Source: Slackia piriformis YIT 12062 (lineage in GTDB: Bacteria; Actinomycetota; Coriobacteriia; Coriobacteriales; Eggerthellaceae). Taken from it: a stretch of 64,000 bases of DNA. Made by a program: the position numbers and the translations under genes. Location: positions 818,461 through 882,460 of the forward strand of contig NZ_JH815198.1 in assembly GCF_000296445.1 (NCBI RefSeq). Direction: 5' to 3'. Under the pieces are notes generated by a model. The model was given only the letters and a program-made list of their open reading frames with translations, was not told the DNA's origin and did no database searches. Positions 23,912-33,542 of the stretch are shown here, in pieces (positions within the stretch are counted from its first letter, which is position 1; each line of letters starts with the position of its first letter).

Positions 23912-25371
23912 ATCCGAACGGAAAACATCGGGCGAAATTCGCAGCATCGCATGAAAAGACACGACGCGGCATGCCGTTTTCCCTCGTCATCGCCAGGTAT
24001 TTCGTCTATGTGCTGATAGGGTCGCTCTTTGTGGCAGGCGCCGTAGTGTCGCTGCTTATCGCAGCCGTAAACTCAGGCGTGCTCTACCCCAGCAATTATG
24101 CGAGCATCGACCATGAGACGATGGTCGGAAAGATAGAAGCGCGCGGCACCGTTGAGGACGACGACGTGCCGTCATGCTACCGGTGGGGCGTCTTCGACAA
24201 GACGGGAAAGCTTGTTGAAGGAGATTTCGATGCGCGAAGCGAGGAATTGGCCGAAGCCTTTCTTCGTGACGGCAGCGTGGATTCCGTGGCCTATTCTTCC
24301 CCGCTAGGCTCACCCGTCTATGCAACGAGTGCATCCTTGGAAAACGGCGACGTATGCGTGCTCATCTACGATTTCAACCCCGACTTTGTCTCCAAGGCAC
24401 TGCGAGACGCTTTCCCCGATCCCCAAGGCGCCGTCCTGCTTTTGGGCGCCGTTCTGTTCGCGGCCATGCTTGCCCTCATCGCCATGCGCGCCTCCCATGT
24501 GCTGCAGCGCAAGCTCTCCCCTCTCGTCGATGCCGCACGGCGCATCGGAAGCCGCGATCTCGATTTCAAGATCGCGCGCGGAAACGTACGCGAGACCAAC
24601 GAAGTCCTCGACGCAGTCGACGAGATGCGCCTATCGCTCAAAGAATCGCTCGAGGAGCAGTGGGCTTGCGAGCAAGCGCAGCAAGAGGCGTTTTCCTCCC
24701 TGGCGCACGACTTGAAAACGCCGTTGACTATCGTCCGCGCCAATGCCGACCTGCTTCTCGAAAGCGAGCTTGAGGCGGAGCAAAAAACGTGCGTGGCCCA
24801 GATTCGCGACGCCTCGCTTGATATGAAGGAATTTATCGAACGCATCATCGGCCTATTTCGCGCAGCCCCTTCCCCTAAAGAAGGCGACGCCGCCTTGGCC
24901 GATGCATGCTGCGCCGATATCGTCTCGAAGGCGGAAGCGCTCGCCAAGGCGCGCGGCTACCGCATCCAAACGACCCGAGAACAGTTCGGCCGACGTCAAG
25001 TCGCCCATGCCGCCGATATGGCGCGATGCATGATGAACCTTGTGGACAATGCGATGTCGTACGCGCCGCCCGAGACAACGGTGCATCTTGCGTTTTCCGA
25101 ATCGAGCCTCCCCGATTCTCCTCATTCCCGCGCGCTGCGTATGGATGTGGAAGACGAAGGCCCCGGATTCTCCGAAGAAGCCCTCGCCCGCGCGACCGAA
25201 CGTTTCTACCGACAAGATGCCGCACGTTTGCATGATGGACACCATGGCCTGGGGCTTCATATCGTGCAGAAAGAGATGCGCCGCTGCAGCGGAGCGTTGC
25301 ATCTCGAGAACACGGAAAAGGGGGCTCGAGCGACGCTCTTCATTCCTCTTCTGGATGAACAGAAGGAGTAA
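23899..25371 (+). CDS. Membrane sensor histidine kinase paired with the response regulator
   Basis: The 490-residue kinase has two membrane helices flanking a ~110-residue extracytoplasmic domain, a HAMP-like linker, the phosphoacceptor His270 in LAHDLKTPLTIV, and an ATPase domain with NLVDNAMSYAP, VEDEGPGFSEEAL and HHGLGLHIV. The ATG at 23899 overlaps the regulator gene by 13 bases, which argues for coupling; an alternative start at 23971 would still give both helices. The sensor domain is larger than in the bacitracin-type (BceS) kinases, resembling NisK/SpaK-type sensors instead. Confidence 0.93.
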   Translation: MDRLNPNGKHRAKFAASHEKTRRGMPFSLVIARYFVYVLIGSLFVAGAVVSLLIAAVNSGVLYPSNYASIDHETMVGKIEARGTVEDDDVPSCYRWGVFDKTGKLVEGDFDARSEELAEAFLRDGSVDSVAYSSPLGSPVYATSASLENGDVCVLIYDFNPDFVSKALRDAFPDPQGAVLLLGAVLFAAMLALIAMRASHVLQRKLSPLVDAARRIGSRDLDFKIARGNVRETNEVLDAVDEMRLSLKESLEEQWACEQAQQEAFSSLAHDLKTPLTIVRANADLLLESELEAEQKTCVAQIRDASLDMKEFIERIIGLFRAAPSPKEGDAALADACCADIVSKAEALAKARGYRIQTTREQFGRRQVAHAADMARCMMNLVDNAMSYAPPETTVHLAFSESSLPDSPHSRALRMDVEDEGPGFSEEALARATERFYRQDAARLHDGHHGLGLHIVQKEMRRCSGALHLENTEKGARATLFIPLLDEQKE

Positions 25372-25442
25372 AAGGCCTTTGATGCCGACGCGATTCGCCA
25401 TGCCAGAGCCTCGGCAATACCGAAAAGCGGTTCGAAACGATG

Positions 25443-27434
25443 CTATCGCCTGAACCAGGACCCCAAACGGGTCTTCTTACCCGATGCCGCCCGCGCGTGC
25501 GCCCCACCGAGGTCGACCGTTTCACCGCGAAGAGCGTTGCGCTCCTCTTCGATGCGCTTGCGCTCCTTTGCCTGGCGCACCAGCTCTTCGCGCTGGGCGG
25601 CCTTGCGCTCGCGGTCACGCTGCATTCGCTGCATCTCACGCGCATCTTCCTCTGCGCGTTTGCGGTCGATTTCCTCCCAATGGGCGCGCTCCATGCGCGT
25701 CATCGAGCGTGCGGCCGCATGACGGGTGTCAGACAGGCGGGCCGACGAAGAGCCTGCACGAGGCATCGCCGTCTTCATCCTGGTCGTAGCACTCGGAGCG
25801 GCTGCGTCGCCCAGCCTGTGCGTGAACTGGGCATCGCTGCGCAGCGCGACCGTCGGCGCGCTCGGCCTTTCCGAGTAATGCGCCGCGTTTTCGCCCAGAA
25901 CAAGGGTCGCATCGTCCTCAGACGGTATATTTTGAGTCGCGAACGGCTCATCTGCGATAGCATCCGGCACAACATCGAATCCGTCGGGTTCGACGCCGCC
26001 CGCATGCTTGTCGAAAGACGCACCCGAAACGACAGAGCGCATGGCACGCGTCTCGTCGGCGGCGTAGGCCGCGCTCGTCGTGGCGCTCGGCTGGCTTTCT
26101 CCGCGTTTGAAGAAGTTCATGCGAATGGAGACATATTCCATCACGAGCAGCGACAAAAGGATGCACATGACGATCAGATACGACAGCACGGCACCCGAAA
26201 GTCCGGTGAAGCCAATGAGCAGAAGCGGCACGAAGATGGAGAATGCAAACGTGAGCAGGTACAGCTTCGTAACGTCTTTCTGCCGACGGAGCACGGTGAT
26301 GGCCTGGTAGAGGAAGTCGATTACAGCCGTTACGCCGCCGGCGGCGATCATAACAAAGCTCAAACCCCGGAAGGGCTCGAAATCGATGCCGTAGAGAAAG
26401 CTCATGATGGGAATGCCGATCCAACCCATGAAGCCCATGACAAGGGCGGTCAGGGCAACGGTAACGCCGACGATGGCGAAGATGGCAAGGTCGAAGCGCT
26501 TGCGGCGTTTCGGGTCGGCCCAGACCTCGGCAAGACGCACGAGCAAGGGCTTGTAAATCATGCTGACCGTGAGAAGGATGCCTTGCGCCGGGAAGTACAG
26601 AGCGTTGAAGTACAGCTGGTTTTCATAGGCCAGCATGCCTTCCATGACGAACTTCGGCATATTCTCGATAAGATTAAACAAAAACAGCGCCACGAACAGA
26701 GGGAAGCACTGCTTGAGCAGCTCCACGACGCCTTTCGGGCTCCAACGGCGCGACTTCGGGGTTTCGAAAAACGCGAGAGGAAGCGTGAGCACGAGAAGCG
26801 AAGCAACGGCCGCCACCGCCATGGCGATTGAGGCTACAGCAAGGTTGCGCGTGACGAGCAGGAGAAGTGAAAAGACCACGACGACCGCGACGGAGCGCAG
26901 CGCCTGGGAAAGACCCGCCAGATACATTTTGTCCGCCTGCTGCAGGCGGCCTTCGTACACGTCCGCCAAAGCGTCGACCATCTTATAGAGATAGACGCCC
27001 ATGCAGATGGTGAACATCCGACCGTCGTAGCCGCGCATGAAACAGTAGGCAACGCCTACGACCATCATGACGATGCAGGTGATGACACGATTGACTTGGT
27101 AATCGGAAAAAGCATATCGCTCGGAAAGATCGGACACCTGAAACGTTCGCACGCCGTAATTGCCCATGAACATGAGGACGAGGCCCGTGATGAAGGCCAT
27201 GGAGAACATGCCTGCCTGCTCTGCGCCCACAAGCTGTGTGACAACGATCGTGAGTAGCGGGAAGACCATGCCCCACATGCCCACGCCGATGCTGGTGCAC
27301 ACGAAGTCTCGGCGAGTCCTGTGCGATGCATACTGCTCTTCCTGATCGCCTAAAGAGCGCTCCGATACGGCTCCGAGAAGACGATTGCACCATTCGTTGG
27401 TTATGCGCACGAGATAGTTTTGCTTATGCGCCAT
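25443..27434 (-). CDS. Polysaccharide flippase (Wzx/MATE-like) with a long charged C-terminal tail
   Basis: Residues 1-444 of this 663-residue protein form a flippase-type membrane domain of about twelve helices (VCTSIGVGMWGMVFPLLTI at the start). Such proteins move lipid-linked sugar units across the membrane. Residues 445-663 are a cytoplasmic tail: a Ser/Thr/Asp-rich disordered stretch, then a highly charged helix (about 579-635, rich in Glu, Arg, Lys), then a basic end KKTRLGSWFRR. The charged helix probably forms a coiled coil. Flippases usually stop after the last helix, so the tail is exceptional. No sugar gene is adjacent. Confidence 0.83.
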   Translation of the reverse strand: MAHKQNYLVRITNEWCNRLLGAVSERSLGDQEEQYASHRTRRDFVCTSIGVGMWGMVFPLLTIVVTQLVGAEQAGMFSMAFITGLVLMFMGNYGVRTFQVSDLSERYAFSDYQVNRVITCIVMMVVGVAYCFMRGYDGRMFTICMGVYLYKMVDALADVYEGRLQQADKMYLAGLSQALRSVAVVVVFSLLLLVTRNLAVASIAMAVAAVASLLVLTLPLAFFETPKSRRWSPKGVVELLKQCFPLFVALFLFNLIENMPKFVMEGMLAYENQLYFNALYFPAQGILLTVSMIYKPLLVRLAEVWADPKRRKRFDLAIFAIVGVTVALTALVMGFMGWIGIPIMSFLYGIDFEPFRGLSFVMIAAGGVTAVIDFLYQAITVLRRQKDVTKLYLLTFAFSIFVPLLLIGFTGLSGAVLSYLIVMCILLSLLVMEYVSIRMNFFKRGESQPSATTSAAYAADETRAMRSVVSGASFDKHAGGVEPDGFDVVPDAIADEPFATQNIPSEDDATLVLGENAAHYSERPSAPTVALRSDAQFTHRLGDAAAPSATTRMKTAMPRAGSSSARLSDTRHAAARSMTRMERAHWEEIDRKRAEEDAREMQRMQRDRERKAAQREELVRQAKERKRIEEERNALRGETVDLGGAHARAASGKKTRLGSWFRR

Positions 27435-27605
27435 GCAGCAGGTCGACCCCCTTCGTGAATCTTGAAACGAAATCTAGTCTAGCGCGATTGCTCGCAAACA
27501 AACGATAGGAGGCGGCTTTTCAGCAGAGATCCACGCTTGCAAGAAACACGCCGGCAAGCGCGATACCGAAAAGGGGCGAAACGTGCATTTCGCACACGAC
27601 CGGCC

Positions 27606-28145
27606 TTACAGGGCGTGCGAAGAGAACAGAGGGTCATCCTCCCACAGAATCACAGATCCCGCCTTGCGCGTCGCGTTGAGGTCGATGACACGCTGGTTGC
27701 TCGATCCCCGAAAACGCAACGTGATGTCCTTCAGCGATTCGACGAACGGCCCATCGACAAGAACGTCGATGCAAGCGAGCATGCGCTCGGTCTCCCCCGT
27801 CTTTTTCTCGCCGAGGAGTTCTTCAAACGTGTCACCCGTATAGCACCATATCGTTTTGCTGGGATAGGTCTTTTTCACCTTCTCGAGAAAGTCCACGAGC
27901 CCTTTCTGGTTCTCAGGCTCCATGGGCTCTCCACCGAGGACGGAAAGACCGTCGATATAAGTCGGGGCGAGACTTTCGATAATCGCCTGTTCGACCGACT
28001 CGTCGAAAGGATTGCCTGCAGTGAAGCTCCAGGCCTCTTCGTTGAAGCAAAATGGGCAGCGTCTGCGGCAGCCGGACACGAACAGGCTGGTGCGCACACC
28101 TTCCCCGTTGGCGATATCGCAGTATTTGATCGTCGAATAATGCAA
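27606..28145 (-). CDS. nrdG: Anaerobic ribonucleotide reductase activating protein (radical SAM)
   Basis: NrdG uses a [4Fe-4S] cluster and S-adenosylmethionine to create the glycyl radical of NrdD. The 179-residue product shows the cluster motif CRRRCPFC near residue 27 and LGGEPM, both standard. A TTG start at 28145 is chosen because AAAGGAG lies just upstream and because the protein then begins HYSTIKYCDIANGEGVR, as in the family. It lies 208 bases after nrdD on the same strand, an unusually wide spacer for this pair, with a strong hairpin in the gap. Confidence 0.93.
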   Translation of the reverse strand: MHYSTIKYCDIANGEGVRTSLFVSGCRRRCPFCFNEEAWSFTAGNPFDESVEQAIIESLAPTYIDGLSVLGGEPMEPENQKGLVDFLEKVKKTYPSKTIWCYTGDTFEELLGEKKTGETERMLACIDVLVDGPFVESLKDITLRFRGSSNQRVIDLNATRKAGSVILWEDDPLFSSHAL

Positions 28146-28261
28146 CGCGAGCTCCTTTCGTCTGGTGCCTTTCTGGCAGCATCCGCCGTTGTATCCTGCA
28201 TCCACGCGCGAAAACGGCACGTAGAGCCTGCAGAGGACGCGTCGCGCAGACCCCGCAGACA

Positions 28262-28288
28262 GCAACCGCCCCGTTGCGGGGCGGTTGC
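28262..28288 (-). terminator. Hairpin between nrdD and nrdG
   Basis: A 12-bp perfect GC-rich stem (28262-28273 with 28277-28288, TTG loop) lies between nrdD and nrdG. No T-run follows on the minus strand, so it may slow transcription or protect the nrdD mRNA end rather than terminate fully. Confidence 0.5.
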
Positions 28289-28353
28289 GCAAACCTTGAC
28301 GTGAGCGAGCGCGGCCATCTTTTCGCGAAACCGCGCGACGGCGCCGAATACCG

Positions 28354-30576
28354 CTAAAGATGCAGCACGCGATCGCGGATTTCTTCGGTACGGCCCTGAT
28401 TCCAGAACTGCGTTCCGATGTAGCCGCACGTACGACGGGCCACGTTGAGCGTGTCCTGATCGCGGTTGCCGCAATGGGGGCACTCCCACACGAGCTTGTT
28501 GTCGTCTTCGACGATAGCGATCTCTCCGTCGAAGCCGCACTTCTGGCAGTAGTCGCTCTTCGTGTTGAGCTCGGCGTACATGATGTTGTCATAGATGTAC
28601 TGCAGCACGCGGATGACCGCCTGCAGGTTGTCCTGCATGTCCGGAACCTCGACATAGGAGATGGCTCCGCCCGGCGACAGGCGCTGGAACTCGCTTTCGA
28701 ACTTCAACTTCGTGAACGCGTCGATTTCCTCGGACACGTGCACATGGTAGCTGTTGGTGATGTATCCCTTGTCGGTGATGCCCTCGATCAGACCGAAGCG
28801 GCGTTGCAACGCTTTGGAGAATTTGTACGTCGTGGACTCGAGCGGCGTGCCGTAGAGGGAGAAGTCGATGTCGCTTTCTTCTTTCCACTCGGCGCACTTG
28901 TCGTTCATGTGCTGCATGACGGCCATGGCAAACGGCGTGGCCGCAGCGTCGGTGTGGCTCTTGCCCGTCATGTATTTCACGCACTCGTACAGGCCGGCGT
29001 ATCCCAGAGAAATCGTGGAGTATCCGCCGAACAGCAGCTTGTCGATAGGTTCGCCCTTCTTGAGGCGTGCAAGCGCGCCGTACTGCCACAGGATAGGCGC
29101 AGCGTCGGAAAGGGTTCCCCTGAGACGTTCGTGGCGGCACATCAGGGCCTTGTGGCACAGCTCGAGACGCTCGTCGAAAATCTCCCAGAACTTCTGCTCG
29201 TCGCGGCCCGAGGAGCATGCGACGTCGACCAGGTTGATGGTAACGACGCCCTGGTTGAAGCGGCCGTAGTACTTCGGCTTGCCGGGCTCGTAGTTGCCGG
29301 CGTTTGCCACGTTGTCGAAGCCGTTGCCCGAGCGATCGGGGGTCAAGAAGCTGCGGCAGCCCATGCAGGTGTAGCAATCCCCCTCGCCCGGCGCCTCTCC
29401 TTTGGAAAGCTTGAGCTCGCGCATTTTCTTCTCAGAGATGTAGTCGGGCACCATGCGCTTTGCCGTGCATTTGGCAGCGAGCTTGGTAAGGTAGTAATAT
29501 GGCGAGTCCTCGTGCACGTTGCTTTCCTCGAGCACGTAGATGAGCTTGGGGAAAGCCGGGGTCACCCATACGCCCGCTTCGTTTTTAACGCCTTCGTAGC
29601 GCTGGCGCAGCACCTCCTCGACGATCATGGCAAGGTCGTGACGCTCGGCCTCGGTACGGGCCTCGCCAAGGTACATGAACACCGTGACGAAGGGGGCCTG
29701 ACCGTTCGTGGTCATGAGCGTGACAACTTGATACTGGATGGTCTGGACGCCGCGGCGGATTTCGTCGCGCAGACGGTCTTCGACGACCTCGTTCACCTTA
29801 TCGGAGGTGGTCTCAAGACCAAGCGTGTTGATCTCGGAAAGAACCTGGCGACGAATCTTCTGACGGCTCACCTCGACGAACGGCGCCAGATGCGTAAGCG
29901 AGATGGACTGGCCGCCGTACTGACAGCTGGCCACCTGGGCGATGATCTGCGTGGCGATGTTGCACGCCGTGCTGAAGCTGTGAGGACGCTCGATGAGCGT
30001 GCCGGAGATGACCGTGCCGTTCTGAAGCATGTCCTCGAGGTTCACGAGGTCGCAGTTGTGCATATGCTGGGCGAAGTAATCCGAGTCGTGGAAGTGGATG
30101 ATGCCTTCTTCGTGGGCCTTCACGACGTCGGCGGGAAGAAGGATGCGCATGGCAAGGTCTTTCGAGACTTCGCCTGCCATATAGTCGCGCTGCACGGAGT
30201 TGACCGTGGGGTTCTTGTTCGAGTTCTCCTGTTTGACCTCTTCGTTGTTGCATTCGATCAAGGACAAAATCTTATCGTCGGTGGTGTTGGCAACGCGCTT
30301 GAGGCTTTGCACGTAGCGATAGATGATATAGGCGCGGGCGAGCGCGAAATTGCCCAGGGCCATGATTTCGTTTTCGACCATGTCCTGGATTTCCTCGACA
30401 GAAACGGCGTGGCCCGCGGATTCGCAGCGCTCCTCCACGCGATGCGCAGCGGCAAGAATCTGCTCTTCGCTCAGACGATCATCTTCGGCAACGTCGGAAT
30501 TCGCGCCCTTTATGGCGTTGACGATCTTCGTTATGTCGAAGACGACCTCCGAACCGCTGCGTTTGATGATCTTCAT
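28354..30576 (-). CDS. nrdD: Anaerobic ribonucleoside-triphosphate reductase (class III)
   Basis: NrdD reduces ribonucleotides to deoxyribonucleotides under anoxia using a glycyl radical. The 740-residue enzyme has an N-terminal ATP-cone (MKIIKRSGSEVVFDI onward, about residues 1-90), the large ten-stranded barrel, a zinc site (CQKCGFDGE and CPHCGNRD) and the glycyl-radical loop RRTCGYIGTQFWNQGR near the C-terminus. The start is set at 30576, preceded by AAAGGTG. The nearly perfect NrdR box upstream indicates repression by NrdR. A very long antisense frame over the same DNA is a codon-bias shadow. Confidence 0.96.
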   Translation of the reverse strand: MKIIKRSGSEVVFDITKIVNAIKGANSDVAEDDRLSEEQILAAAHRVEERCESAGHAVSVEEIQDMVENEIMALGNFALARAYIIYRYVQSLKRVANTTDDKILSLIECNNEEVKQENSNKNPTVNSVQRDYMAGEVSKDLAMRILLPADVVKAHEEGIIHFHDSDYFAQHMHNCDLVNLEDMLQNGTVISGTLIERPHSFSTACNIATQIIAQVASCQYGGQSISLTHLAPFVEVSRQKIRRQVLSEINTLGLETTSDKVNEVVEDRLRDEIRRGVQTIQYQVVTLMTTNGQAPFVTVFMYLGEARTEAERHDLAMIVEEVLRQRYEGVKNEAGVWVTPAFPKLIYVLEESNVHEDSPYYYLTKLAAKCTAKRMVPDYISEKKMRELKLSKGEAPGEGDCYTCMGCRSFLTPDRSGNGFDNVANAGNYEPGKPKYYGRFNQGVVTINLVDVACSSGRDEQKFWEIFDERLELCHKALMCRHERLRGTLSDAAPILWQYGALARLKKGEPIDKLLFGGYSTISLGYAGLYECVKYMTGKSHTDAAATPFAMAVMQHMNDKCAEWKEESDIDFSLYGTPLESTTYKFSKALQRRFGLIEGITDKGYITNSYHVHVSEEIDAFTKLKFESEFQRLSPGGAISYVEVPDMQDNLQAVIRVLQYIYDNIMYAELNTKSDYCQKCGFDGEIAIVEDDNKLVWECPHCGNRDQDTLNVARRTCGYIGTQFWNQGRTEEIRDRVLHL

Positions 30577-30876
30577 GATTTCACCTTTGACCCTTCGTGC
30601 GACCGCATGAGGCCGCCGTTGAACCTGCCCATAAAAAAGAACCGTTCGGGAAAAGAGTTCCCTTGGGTTCGGGATGCTTATGATACGCCATTTAGGCACA
30701 ATATATTGTGAATTCTTATTGAATCGACCTAGAATTTGTGTTTACGCAGGTCGGCATGCATAGGAGCCCGTCACGGCGGAAAAACGAAGAATTCTCGCGA
30801 AAAGCGCTTGACGAAAAACGAATGACGCATTCGCCCACGTCGCAAACGGCATCGCTGCACGGCGCACCTGCAAGCG
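30577..30876. other. nrdD promoter region
   Basis: The 300-bp spacer holds the nrdD ribosome site, leader and NrdR box. Beyond about 30745 nothing is recognised before the stop of the AEC transporter gene. Confidence 0.6.
30696..30711. promoter_or_regulatory. NrdR box upstream of nrdD
   Basis: GCACAATATATTGTGA fits the NrdR box consensus ACACwATATATwGTGT and is a perfect palindrome from CACAAT to ATTGTG. A second, half-preserved copy (TTTGTG at 30735-30740) lies 30 bases further out, about three helical turns, as NrdR boxes come in pairs. The first box is 120 bases upstream of the nrdD ATG. Confidence 0.78.
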
Positions 30877-31833
30877 CTAAGCAAGCCCGAGGCAGCGCAG
30901 GAGATAAATCCAGACGGTCAGGCTGAAAACGCTGCCGAGCGTCGTGATCATGACGATCGCGGAAGAAACCGCGCCCTCGTATCCCATGTTGCGCGCCATA
31001 ACGAACGAGCTCACTGTAGTCGCCGATCCGAGCATGAAGAGCAGCGCCATCAACTCTTCGCCCCGATAGCCCAACGCGACGCATACGGGAAGGAACACGG
31101 CGCACAATCCGAACAGCTTGATGACCGACGCTCCGAGAGACGCCCCCGCCTCTTCGCGCATTCGTCGGAAGTCGGCCATCGCACCCATGGCCACAAGGCC
31201 GAGCGGCGTCGCAAGCCCTGCGACGGCATCGACCGCCTTGCCCGCCGCCTCCGGCATAGGCAACCGAAGAGCGGCCCACAGCAAACCCGCCGCAATTCCT
31301 ACGATGATAGGGTTGGTGACGATGTCCCGCGTTACGCCCAAAAGCATCGCGCGGGCTCCTTTTCGTTTCGCCCGAGAATCGTCGGCGCAAACCGCAAGGA
31401 TCACCACAGCCGCCGCGTTGTAGAGGGGAACAACCCCGATGATCATCATGGCCGCGGCCTGAGACGAGCCGTAGATGTTTTGCATCAAAGCGACGCCGAG
31501 TATGGCGACGCTGCTTCGGTAGGCGCCTTGGATGAATTCCCCGCGTGTTGCTCTGCTTTTAACGAATGCAGACGCCACGCAGGCAAAAACGATGCTTGCA
31601 AGCGTAATCAAAGCACAATCGAGCACGAAACGGGCATCCCATTCTTGGGCAAGGTCGACCGACGAGATATCGCGGAAAAGCAAAACGGGCAAGGCGACGC
31701 AGAAGACGAACATGTTAAGCCTGCTTGCGAATGCCGCATCGACAACACCGATGCGCCGCAGGATAATGCCGAGCACCATGAGGAGAAACACCGGCATCGT
31801 TGCATTGAGACTGAAGATCAGATGGGCACCCAT
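30877..31833 (-). CDS. AEC-family (auxin efflux carrier-type) transporter
   Basis: The 318-residue protein has about ten membrane helices in two halves. Typical pieces are LNATMPVFLLMVLGIILRR near the start, a broken-helix motif around GAYRSSVAILGVAL, and NPIIVGIAAGLLW at the middle. Bacterial AEC proteins export or import small organic acids such as malate or lactate; the substrate cannot be set here. CAAGGAGCC precedes the ATG. It faces away from the amidohydrolase gene. Confidence 0.88.
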   Translation of the reverse strand: MGAHLIFSLNATMPVFLLMVLGIILRRIGVVDAAFASRLNMFVFCVALPVLLFRDISSVDLAQEWDARFVLDCALITLASIVFACVASAFVKSRATRGEFIQGAYRSSVAILGVALMQNIYGSSQAAAMMIIGVVPLYNAAAVVILAVCADDSRAKRKGARAMLLGVTRDIVTNPIIVGIAAGLLWAALRLPMPEAAGKAVDAVAGLATPLGLVAMGAMADFRRMREEAGASLGASVIKLFGLCAVFLPVCVALGYRGEELMALLFMLGSATTVSSFVMARNMGYEGAVSSAIVMITTLGSVFSLTVWIYLLRCLGLA

Positions 31834-32024
31834 GGCGGCTCCTTGCGCTATCGGAAATTCGTTGAATCATACGCCCCGCACGCGAATGCAAATAAGACGA
31901 CGTTCGTCGGACGCGATTCTCTGCCGCATCGCGCTACAATGTCCTATGGATTATAGAGCAATGCAGCCAGGGGTGTGCGGCTTTGACAGGCCCAAAGCGA
32001 GCATTGCGCCGCAAAGGAGAACCC

Positions 32025-33344
32025 ATGGGAAAGACATACGCGATACTGAACGCAACGATTCTCGACGGAACCGTCGAAATGAAAGCGATGGCAAACCACG
32101 GCGTCATCGTCGGCTCCGAAGGACGCATCGAGGAAGTCGGCCCCTCGGAGCGGCTGCGCGTCGAAAAAGACATGAACGTCATCGACCTCGGAGGCAGGGT
32201 CCTCATGCCCGGCCTCACCAACATGCACGTGCACCTCTGCGGCAATGGCAGACCGACGAGCGCCAAAGCGGCAGGAGACCTTATCGACAAGGTGGTATCG
32301 AACCCGGTCGGCATGGCCTACCTGCGCCATCGCATAAAAAAATCGGCGATTAATCAGCTCATGAGCGGCGTAACCACCCTCCGCAGCGTCGGCGACCCCG
32401 GGTTTGCCGACGTCGACGTGCGAGACGCCATCAATGCCGGAAAGTACCTCGGGCCGCGCATGCTCACTTCAGGCACGGGAGTCACGGTTCCCGGCGGCCA
32501 TGGGGCGGGCCTGTTCGCCCGCATCGCCGAAACCCCCGCCGACGCCCGCCAAATCGTCCAGGCCTGCCACGACCGTCGCTGCGACCTTATCAAGCTTTTC
32601 ATCACAGGCGGAGTGTTCGATGCCGAAGTAGAAGGCGAGCCGGGCGTCGTGAGAATGTCTCTCGACATCGCCCGAGCAGCATGCGAGGAGGCGCATCGTC
32701 TCGGCATGCATACAGCCGCCCACATCGAAAGCACCGACGGCGTCTTGCTCGGACTGAAGGCCGGAGTCGATACCATCGAGCATGGGGCACACCTCACATC
32801 CGAGGCCATCAAGCTCTTCAAGAAGAACGGCCTCGGCAATTCTTCCTCGCTCACCTGCACCATCTCACCCGCCATTCCCTTCGCCAAGCTTTCTCCCGAA
32901 AAGACCCATTCCACCGCCGTGCAGAAAGTCAACGGGGACATCGTCTACAAAGGCATCGTCGAGGCGGCGTCGCAGGCGCTCAAGACGGGGATTCCTGTCG
33001 GGCTTGGAACCGACTCCTCGTGCCCATACGTCACCCATTACGACATGTGGCGCGAAGTGGCGTACTTCCAGAAGCATGTGGGCACGAGCAACGAATTCGC
33101 GCTTCATACCGCCACTTTGGCCGGGGCGCAGCTTCTCGGCATCGGCGAAGAAACAGGCTCGATCGAGCCGGGCAAAAGCGCGGACATGATCGTGCTCGAG
33201 GGCGATCCGTTGAAAGATATTTCCGCCCTGCGCAACGTGAGCGAGGTGTTCATGCGCGGAACGCGCATCGAGCGCCCGCGCGTACGGCATATTGCCGCAC
33301 TCGACCGAGAGCTCGATGCGCTCATGGAATTGCTGGAAGGCTAG
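32025..33344 (+). CDS. Metal-dependent amidohydrolase (imidazolonepropionase/prolidase-like)
   Basis: The 439-residue enzyme has the amidohydrolase layout: NMHVHLCG with His68 and His70, the metal-bridging Lys in DLIKLFITGG, THIESTDG-type and TIEHGAHL histidines, and GTDSS with the catalytic Asp. Two beta segments flank the barrel and the family's SIEPGKSADMIVLEGDPL closes it. Such proteins hydrolyse N-acyl amino acids, dipeptides (Xaa-Pro, Xaa-Arg) or cyclic amides. AAAGGAG fixes the start at 32025. Standing alone, its substrate is unknown. Confidence 0.88.
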   Translation: MGKTYAILNATILDGTVEMKAMANHGVIVGSEGRIEEVGPSERLRVEKDMNVIDLGGRVLMPGLTNMHVHLCGNGRPTSAKAAGDLIDKVVSNPVGMAYLRHRIKKSAINQLMSGVTTLRSVGDPGFADVDVRDAINAGKYLGPRMLTSGTGVTVPGGHGAGLFARIAETPADARQIVQACHDRRCDLIKLFITGGVFDAEVEGEPGVVRMSLDIARAACEEAHRLGMHTAAHIESTDGVLLGLKAGVDTIEHGAHLTSEAIKLFKKNGLGNSSSLTCTISPAIPFAKLSPEKTHSTAVQKVNGDIVYKGIVEAASQALKTGIPVGLGTDSSCPYVTHYDMWREVAYFQKHVGTSNEFALHTATLAGAQLLGIGEETGSIEPGKSADMIVLEGDPLKDISALRNVSEVFMRGTRIERPRVRHIAALDRELDALMELLEG

Positions 33345-33542
33345 CTTAGGTCACACGTTTCCCTCGATTCGCCTTGCATTGCCCTGAGCTGGGGTTTGCA
33401 ACCGCAAGGCGCATGAGAATCGAGGAAAAAGAACCGTGCAGTTGGTGGATTCGGGCCGCATGCTACCCCATACTGAACGGCAGCCGGCACCGTAGTTTCC
33501 GCCAGGACGCACCCGCAGCCCTCTAGCACGAAAGGCATCCCC

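Noticed and set aside
28360-30711. A 783-codon open frame antisense to nrdD
   Set aside because: nrdD is certain from its motifs; the antisense frame follows from codon bias in GC-rich DNA and has no recognisable protein features.
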